Part shown: piece by piece, positions 23,429 through 27,855 of the stretch
Layout: every line of letters begins with the position of its first letter
How positions within the stretch are numbered: the first letter of the stretch is position 1
Source: an uncultured Eubacteriales bacterium
GTDB taxonomy: Bacteria; Bacillota_A; Clostridia; Peptostreptococcales; Anaerovoracaceae
Assembly (NCBI GenBank): GCA_902774195.1
Contig: CACYHM010000001.1
Coordinates: 1-27,855, forward strand
DNA: 27,855 nt
Direction of reading: 5' to 3'
Notes under the pieces: generated by a model
Told to the model about the DNA's origin: nothing
The model's database searches: none
The model's input: the letters and a program-made list of their open reading frames with translations, nothing else
Position numbers and translations under genes: made by a program

Positions 23429-24682
23429 ATGCTTTTCAAAAACATTGGGATAATAGACGAAAACTTCGAATACCGTGAAAACATGTATGTCGGCACGAAC
23501 TGCCACAGCATCGTGTATATCGACAGCAAGCCTCCTGAAGATGAGGAAGCTTTCTTTGAGACATACGACGGTAAAGGCAAGGTGCTGATGCCTGCGTTCT
23601 ACAACGCGCACGGCCACTCGCCGATGAGCCTTCTGAGAGGCATCGGAGAGAATCTTCCGCTTCAGAGATGGCTGGAGGAAAAGATATTTCCTTTCGAGGA
23701 CAAACTGTACAGCGATGCGGTATACTGGGCGACGATGCTCACCATGGCTGAATCCGTAAGGTTCGGCATAGTGTCCACGACGGACATGTATTTCCATATC
23801 GATGATATGATGAAAGCGATCGTCACTTCCGGCGCCAAGACCAATATCTGCCGCTCTGTCGTCAACTCAGGAACCCCGCCGAAAGACAGTGTATCATTCA
23901 AGGAGATGGTCGAGGCCATCAGGATGTACTACGGTATGGAGGAGGGTCGCATACTCGTGGATGCCTCAGCTCATGCAGAGTACACGAACGATCTTCCGAC
24001 TCTGAAGGCAATAGCCGATACAGCGAAGGAATTCGATGTAAATACTCACGTCCACCTTTCAGAGACCAGATTCGAGCACGAGGAATGCATAAAGAGACAC
24101 GGAAAGACTCCTGCCGAGGTGTTCCTTGAATCAGGCATGTTTGATCAGCCGTGCACGGCTGCGCACTGCGTCTGGGTCACTGAGAGCGATCTTGATATAT
24201 TCAAAGACAAGGGCGTTACGGTCGCCAGCAATCCGGTGAGCAACATGAAGCTCTCGAGCGGCATGGCAAACGTGCCTCTCATGTACGATAAAGGTATAAA
24301 CGTTGCGATCGGCACGGACAGTGTGGCAAGCAACAACAGCCTTAACTTCTTTGAGGAGATAAAACTCTTTGCTCTCACCGGAAAGGTGAAGACGATGGAC
24401 CCTGCAGTGATGACTCCTCAGCAGGTACTGAGGAGCGCAACAAGAGCCGGAGCCCTCTCACAGGGCAGGAAGGACTGCGGACTTGTAAAGGAAGGCTTCA
24501 AGGCAGACCTTATAGTCGTCGATGCAAGCGGGCCTAATATGCAGCCTTGTGAAGACATGGCAAATGCGCTTATCTATTCTGCAGACGGCAAGGATGTCTG
24601 TCTCACGATGTGCGACGGCAGAGTGCTGTACAAAGACGGAGCGGCAGAGTGCTGTACAAAGACGGAGAGTATACGACTATAG
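23429..24682 (+). CDS. mtaD: MTA/SAH deaminase-type amidohydrolase, 3' end frameshifted
   Basis: The frame encodes 417 residues of the ATZ/TRZ-like amidohydrolase family, whose members of this type deaminate 5'-methylthioadenosine and S-adenosylhomocysteine. Metal and catalytic residues are present: His61 and His63 (NAHGHSP), His207/His209 with Glu212 (THVHLSET), His246 (AAHCVWV) and Asp297 (GTDSVASNNS). An AAAGGAG site lies about 8 bases before ATG. An exact 26-bp tandem duplication (24616-24667) shifts the frame near residue 396-405, ending the protein early at 24682. Without one copy the frame runs to TGA 24742-24744 and gives a 429-residue protein ending EIIKQL, 14 bases before the next gene. 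The active site is upstream, so some activity may remain. The substrate is inferred from family only. Confidence 0.85.
   Translation: MLFKNIGIIDENFEYRENMYVGTNCHSIVYIDSKPPEDEEAFFETYDGKGKVLMPAFYNAHGHSPMSLLRGIGENLPLQRWLEEKIFPFEDKLYSDAVYWATMLTMAESVRFGIVSTTDMYFHIDDMMKAIVTSGAKTNICRSVVNSGTPPKDSVSFKEMVEAIRMYYGMEEGRILVDASAHAEYTNDLPTLKAIADTAKEFDVNTHVHLSETRFEHEECIKRHGKTPAEVFLESGMFDQPCTAAHCVWVTESDLDIFKDKGVTVASNPVSNMKLSSGMANVPLMYDKGINVAIGTDSVASNNSLNFFEEIKLFALTGKVKTMDPAVMTPQQVLRSATRAGALSQGRKDCGLVKEGFKADLIVVDASGPNMQPCEDMANALIYSADGKDVCLTMCDGRVLYKDGAAECCTKTESIRL
24616..24667 (+). repeat. Exact 26-bp tandem duplication inside mtaD
   Basis: Positions 24616-24641 and 24642-24667 are identical (each begins CGGCAGAGTG and ends AGACGGAG). 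The bases immediately outside differ, so the repeat is exactly two units. Because 26 is not a multiple of three, it shifts the reading frame. Confidence 0.97.
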
Positions 24683-24758
24683 ATATAGAAAAGACTGTTT
24701 TTGAAGCCAACAAGGCAAAGCAGGAGATCATTAAACAACTCTGAAGCAACAGATACTG

Positions 24759-26426
24759 ATGCACAGCGACAAAGGAGATGACATCAGAATAAGTGAAAAG
24801 GAAGCCGCAGGGATATCCCAGACAACGTCCGCGACTCTTCTCAAGGGAGCAACTATACTGGCGATAGCGGGAATAGTGAGCAAAGTCTTCGGCGCGATCT
24901 TCAGGATACCCCTGACGAACATGATCGGTGCAGAGGGCCAGTCTTACTACAGCGCGGCATATCCGGTCTATCAGCTGTTGTACACTGTGGCAACAGCCGG
25001 CTTTCCTGTGGCCATATCCAGGATGGTCTCTGAAAGGATAGCCCGAGGGGACTATATCAATGCCCATAAATCCTACAAGCTCGCGCTGAAGGTGTCAGCG
25101 GTCCTCGGCATCATCGCATTTGCCATAATGTTTGCCGGCGCCGGAGCTATCGCAAGGTTTTACAAGAATCCGGGAGCCGAGGCATCCATGCGGGCGGTGT
25201 CTTTTGCTCTTCTTCTCACCCCGTTCCTTGCATCGATGAGAGGATATTACCAGGGCAGGCAGGAGATGAAGCCGACTGCTGTTACCGAGGTCATCGAGCA
25301 GATGGCAAGAGTGGCGGCAGGCCTTTCGCTTGCGTATATCTTCTACAAAACCAGCCTTGAAAAGGCCGCTGCGGGCGCGACATTCGGAGCTTCTGCCGGA
25401 GTGCTTGTTGCTCTGATCGTGATGCTGTTCATATACAGGAGCGACAGAGGCAGACGTAAAAAGCTCACAAAGGATTCGATACTTAGAAAAGAGACCGACA
25501 AGCAAAGGCTGAAGGAGCTCCTGATCTTTGTAGTGCCTATCACGATAGGTTCTTCTATCATGCCTATAATGTTCAACATCGATGCGGCAATAGTTATGAG
25601 AAGACTGCTTGCGACAGGCTGGGATATGACGCAGGCCAAGAAGCTGTACGGCCTGATGGGAGGGTATACCGATCCTATAGTCAGTATGCCGCTGGTGTTC
25701 GTGGATGCCATCTGCATAAGCCTGATGCCTGCTGTGACCACTGCTTTTACTCTCAAAAATAAGGCAGAACTCGACGGGCATATCAAGGCCGGACTCAAGA
25801 CCATGATGGTGATCACATATCCATGCATGATCGGACTCATGGTCCTCGCAAAGCCTATTCTCACTATGCTTTATTTCAGGAAGCCTGATGAAGCTCTGAC
25901 TGCGGTTCCGACACTTCAGATACTGTCTGTCACCATAGTTCTGCTTGCGATCATGAGAGCTTTCTCGACGAGTCTGCAGGGTATAGGAAAGATGCTGCTG
26001 CCTGTCTGGAACCTTTTCCTTGGCGCTGTGGTAAAGACGGTGGTTTCATATCTGCTCGTTGGAATACCTGCACTGAACGTGAACGGAGCAGCCATAGGAT
26101 CGATAACAGCTTATATTACCGCAGGCACGCTTAACTTCCTGGCGCTTCGCAAATACGCCGGAGTCAGCCTCGATGTGAAGAGCATATTCGTGACGCCCCT
26201 CTTTGCAGCTCTCATAATGGGCGCAGGCGCTCTTGCGTCATACAAACTGTTCTTCCTAATAACTTCGAGCAATGCGCTCTCCACGATGCTGGCGATACTT
26301 ATTGCCGTTGCGGTATACTTTGTAACGGTATTCCTTACCGGAGCAATAACCAGAGAAGAGATAGTGATGATACCTAAAGGGGAGACGATATACAGGATCG
26401 CTGTCAGGATGAAAATAGCACGTTGA
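24759..26426 (+). CDS. MOP-superfamily lipid flippase (MurJ/SpoVB/YabM-like)
   Basis: The 555-residue protein has 12-14 likely membrane helices and the SpoVB-type opening LLKGATILAIAGIVSKVFGAIFRIPLTNMIG (about 27-57). SpoVB-like features such as ASMRGYYQGRQEMKPTAVTEVIEQ follow. These proteins flip lipid II or other polyprenyl-linked precursors. Its position after mfd matches yabM in Bacillus, where a SpoVB paralogue sits. No good ribosome site precedes the ATG; translation may depend on coupling to the upstream gene, whose original stop is 14 bases away. An AAAGGAG lies just inside the frame (about 24772-24778), with no ATG, GTG or TTG at a good distance. Which lipid is moved is unknown. Confidence 0.88.
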   Translation: MHSDKGDDIRISEKEAAGISQTTSATLLKGATILAIAGIVSKVFGAIFRIPLTNMIGAEGQSYYSAAYPVYQLLYTVATAGFPVAISRMVSERIARGDYINAHKSYKLALKVSAVLGIIAFAIMFAGAGAIARFYKNPGAEASMRAVSFALLLTPFLASMRGYYQGRQEMKPTAVTEVIEQMARVAAGLSLAYIFYKTSLEKAAAGATFGASAGVLVALIVMLFIYRSDRGRRKKLTKDSILRKETDKQRLKELLIFVVPITIGSSIMPIMFNIDAAIVMRRLLATGWDMTQAKKLYGLMGGYTDPIVSMPLVFVDAICISLMPAVTTAFTLKNKAELDGHIKAGLKTMMVITYPCMIGLMVLAKPILTMLYFRKPDEALTAVPTLQILSVTIVLLAIMRAFSTSLQGIGKMLLPVWNLFLGAVVKTVVSYLLVGIPALNVNGAAIGSITAYITAGTLNFLALRKYAGVSLDVKSIFVTPLFAALIMGAGALASYKLFFLITSSNALSTMLAILIAVAVYFVTVFLTGAITREEIVMIPKGETIYRIAVRMKIAR

Positions 26427-26474
26427 TGATTTTCCAAAATGGCTGAATATCAACAGTTTGAGAGGATTATTATG

Positions 26475-26504
26475 TTGACAATCCGTTAAAAAAGCACATA
26501 TAAT
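26475..26504 (+). promoter_or_regulatory. Perfect-consensus promoter of hup
   Basis: TTGACA (26475-26480) and TATAAT (26499-26504) both match the consensus fully, with an 18-base spacer. This fits an abundant nucleoid protein. Confidence 0.9.
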
Positions 26505-26544
26505 ATCGATAGTTTCTGATATCGTTTACATAGGAGGAATGATT

Positions 26545-26823
26545 ATGAATAAAGCAGAATTGGTTGCAAAGGTTGCAGACAAGACCGGCTTCAAGAAAAA
26601 AGACGCAGAGATCGCTCTCGATGCCGTTCTCGATACGATTGAAAAGGCTCTGGTAGCGGGCGACAGCGTAAGGCTCATCGGCTTCGGCACATTCGAAACC
26701 AGAAAGAGAAAAGCAAGGACAGGCAGAAATCCTCAGAAACCGGACAAAGTGATCTCCATTCCTGCTTCCAAGGCTCCTGTATTCAAGGCGGGAAAGTCGC
26801 TCAAGGACGCAGTGAACAAGTAA
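26545..26823 (+). CDS. hup: DNA-binding protein HU
   Basis: HU bends and compacts DNA as a dimer. The 92-residue protein begins [18 protein letters not shown] and has GFGTFE, then the beta-arm with GRNPQ (Pro at the intercalating tip) and the terminal helix [13 protein letters not shown] choose the ATG at 26545, 7 bases after AGGAGG (26532-26537); the ATG at 26539 is only 1 base from that site. The strong promoter and terminator make it a single-gene unit. hup just before rqcP is common in Firmicutes. Confidence 0.97.
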   Translation: MNKAELVAKVADKTGFKKKDAEIALDAVLDTIEKALVAGDSVRLIGFGTFETRKRKARTGRNPQKPDKVISIPASKAPVFKAGKSLKDAVNK

Positions 26824-26841
26824 TCAGAGAAATCAGAAAGC

Positions 26842-26872
26842 AGCGGGTAGCCGGACTATCCGCTCTTTTTTT
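26842..26872 (+). terminator. Rho-independent terminator after hup
   Basis: AGCGGGTAG (26842-26850) pairs with CTATCCGCT (26856-26864, one G-U) around CCGGA, followed by C and seven T. Confidence 0.9.
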
Positions 26873-26906
26873 ACCGTATGCATAACAAGATGAAAGAAAA
26901 CAGATA

Positions 26907-27149
26907 ATGAGACTGGATAAGTATCTTAAGAATTCAAGAATAATCAAAAGAAGGACCGTAGCGAAAGACGCCTGTGAGAAGGGAAGGGTCGAGGTGAACG
27001 GAAGGATAGCTAAACCAGGCCTAGAGCTTAAGACAGGCGATGAGATCAAGATCACCTTCGGAAGCAACATTTTAAAAGTCCGCGTTCTTGCAATGCCTGA
27101 AACGGTTCGCAAGGAGGACGCGGACTCAATGTATGAAGTTATAGACTAA
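26907..27149 (+). CDS. rqcP: S4-domain RNA-binding protein of ribosome quality control
   Basis: The 80-residue protein is essentially one S4 domain: MRLDKYLKNSRIIKRRTVAK, then KGRVEVNGR and KTGDEIKI. This matches RqcP (B. subtilis YabO), which binds 50S subunits holding obstructed peptidyl-tRNA and helps RqcH add alanine tails. Hsp15 is the alternative name for the wider family. The ribosome site is weak (GAAAG-like). It lies downstream of the hup terminator with no clear promoter, so read-through may supply expression. Its stop overlaps the stop of the convergent folT by 4 bases. Confidence 0.88.
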   Translation: MRLDKYLKNSRIIKRRTVAKDACEKGRVEVNGRIAKPGLELKTGDEIKITFGSNILKVRVLAMPETVRKEDADSMYEVID

Positions 27150-27667
27150 TTTGTGACAGTTCCGGCTTTTACATGTCTGAGCACGTACCTGTCGACTGCA
27201 ACTATCAGCAGGGCCATTACGGGTATCGCCACGATCTCTTTGACGGCTCTGGATGCCAGCAGCACCTTGAAGCCTTTGCCCAGAATGAATGTCAGCCAGT
27301 ATGTGTTAAGCAGCAGGTTGACGAACAGACACACCAGCGCTGATGCGATCAGCGCTCTTATTATTGTTACTTCCCTGCCGTAAAGGACGAAACCGAAGAT
27401 AAGGCCGGTGAGAACTGCCGATACGGTGAAACCCGGAAAGAATGTCCCGGTAGGAAACAGAAAAGCCCCTATAAGATCAGCCAGACCGTATCCGATCGCA
27501 GCCACGACAGGACCGTACATTATCGCCAGTACGGCTATGGGCAGAAAACCGAATCCTATCCTCAGAAACGATATATTGACCGATACCAGCTTGGACAACA
27601 CAACAGATAGTGCCGTCATGAAGGCGGTAATGACAAGTGTTTCGGTGGTGAAGTAGTTCTTTTTCAT
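27146..27667 (-). CDS. folT: Folate-specific ECF transporter S component
   Basis: FolT is the membrane substrate-binding subunit that captures folate for the shared ECF energy module (EcfA, EcfA', EcfT), which is not in this window. The 173-residue protein has five or six membrane helices. It carries the S-component start TLVITAFMTALSVVLSKL, then FLRIGFGFLPIAVLAIMYGP and ADLIGAFLFPTGTFFPGFT, which is typical of FolT. AGGAGG (27676-27681) lies 8 bases before the ATG. A tetrahydrofolate riboswitch upstream supports the folate assignment independently of homology. The gene ends overlapping rqcP tail to tail. Confidence 0.93.
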   Translation of the reverse strand: MKKNYFTTETLVITAFMTALSVVLSKLVSVNISFLRIGFGFLPIAVLAIMYGPVVAAIGYGLADLIGAFLFPTGTFFPGFTVSAVLTGLIFGFVLYGREVTIIRALIASALVCLFVNLLLNTYWLTFILGKGFKVLLASRAVKEIVAIPVMALLIVAVDRYVLRHVKAGTVTN

Positions 27668-27705
27668 ACAAAAAACCTCCTGAAATCAAGTAATTGCAAC
27701 ACTTT

Positions 27706-27777
27706 CAAAAATCGCTTACCTGCAGCAATCACGGTTCCGGAGGGAATTCTCCTGTTATTTATTGATCTGCAGTAGCG
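27706..27777 (-). terminator. Candidate intrinsic terminator/expression platform of the folT riboswitch
   Basis: On the minus strand CTGCAG (27767-27772) plus CAAT (27761-27764) can pair with ATTG plus CTGCAG (27720-27729), with a 2-base bulge. CGCT (27774-27777) can extend the stem with AGCG (27713-27716). ATTTTTG (27706-27712) follows as a T-run. The extended arm uses bases of the aptamer's closing strand, so the two folds would compete. The folding is by eye only. Confidence 0.5.
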
Positions 27778-27855
27778 GATGCAATATCAAATCGCAACTC
27801 AGTAAGTTTTCGTTCCCGGGCAACATCCCATCCCAGGGACACTTAACGCTTGATA
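27774..27855 (-). ncRNA. Tetrahydrofolate (THF, folT) riboswitch aptamer, 5' part beyond the window
   Basis: Read on the minus strand, the region contains the conserved blocks of the THF riboswitch in order. These are GCGTTAAGTG (27840-27849), GGGATG (within 27825-27836), a CCC/GGG paired arm around it, a small AACT/AGTT hairpin, and TTGCATCCGCT (27774-27784). TATCAA at the window edge can pair with TTGATA before the last block. The 5' strand of the outermost helix is outside the window. It lies about 107 bases upstream of folT on the same strand, where this class controls folate uptake. Confidence 0.92.

Noticed and set aside
1..27855. tRNA/rRNA genes, CRISPR arrays, insertion sequences, toxin-antitoxin or restriction systems
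   Set aside because: I looked in all intergenic gaps and at repeats; nothing with the required structure was seen, and genes fill nearly all of the window.

Overview
The window looks like chromosomal DNA of a Clostridia-type Firmicute. The base composition is balanced (roughly half G+C by eye) and Arg/Ile codons are rich in AGA, AGG and ATA. Promoters are sigma-A-like with TTGACA/TATAAT boxes and Shine-Dalgarno sites are AGGAGG-like. The order prs-pth-mfd-flippase-hup-rqcP is a recognisable variant of the Bacillus/Clostridium block around spoVC-mfd-yabM-yabO. Family-level placement is a guess; the anaerobic Clostridiales with reduced gene sets near Mogibacterium/Family XIII would fit. No tRNA, rRNA, CRISPR array, insertion sequence or prophage was seen. 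No stretch longer than 300 bases lacks a gene.

Left part (1-5.3 kb): the tail of an M29-type aminopeptidase, then a signalling group. It holds a membrane sensor PP2C (SpoIIE/RsbU-type) phosphatase overlapping a dCache-HAMP-GGDEF diguanylate cyclase, facing a convergent EAL phosphodiesterase with a Cys-rich N-terminus and a degenerate GGDQF domain. A shared terminator separates the convergent pair.

Middle part (5.4-15.6 kb): a tight operon pyrB-pyrI-lipase-like lipoprotein-YkvI-like transporter; a separately promoted small protein with four peptidoglycan-binding-like repeats but no signal peptide; mnmA with a small zinc-ribbon protein; gap with a strong promoter and a leader palindrome; and a three-gene operon of a glutamate-semialdehyde-aminomutase-like aminotransferase, a class II aldolase and a GtrA-family membrane protein. 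A class V aminotransferase (cysteine-desulfurase-like) lies on the minus strand, convergent to that operon and divergent from murC.

Right part (17-27.9 kb): murC-prs-pth-mfd as one likely transcription unit (cell wall, PRPP, peptidyl-tRNA recycling, transcription-coupled repair), then an MTA/SAH deaminase plus a MurJ/SpoVB-type flippase, then hup (HU) with a perfect-consensus promoter, rqcP (ribosome quality control) and, convergent, the folate ECF component folT. The folT leader carries a tetrahydrofolate riboswitch that runs off the right edge.

The most notable anomalies are lesions in neighbouring genes. Mfd lacks about 20 residues around helicase motif Ib, and its C-terminus appears to switch frame. 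The deaminase is frameshifted by an exact 26-bp tandem duplication. These are either real decay or variation, or sequence/assembly errors, and should be checked against reads. I did not find an obviously new defence or mobile system; the best candidates for undescribed biology are the signal-less repeat protein, the aminotransferase/aldolase/GtrA operon and the pyrBI-lipase-transporter operon.
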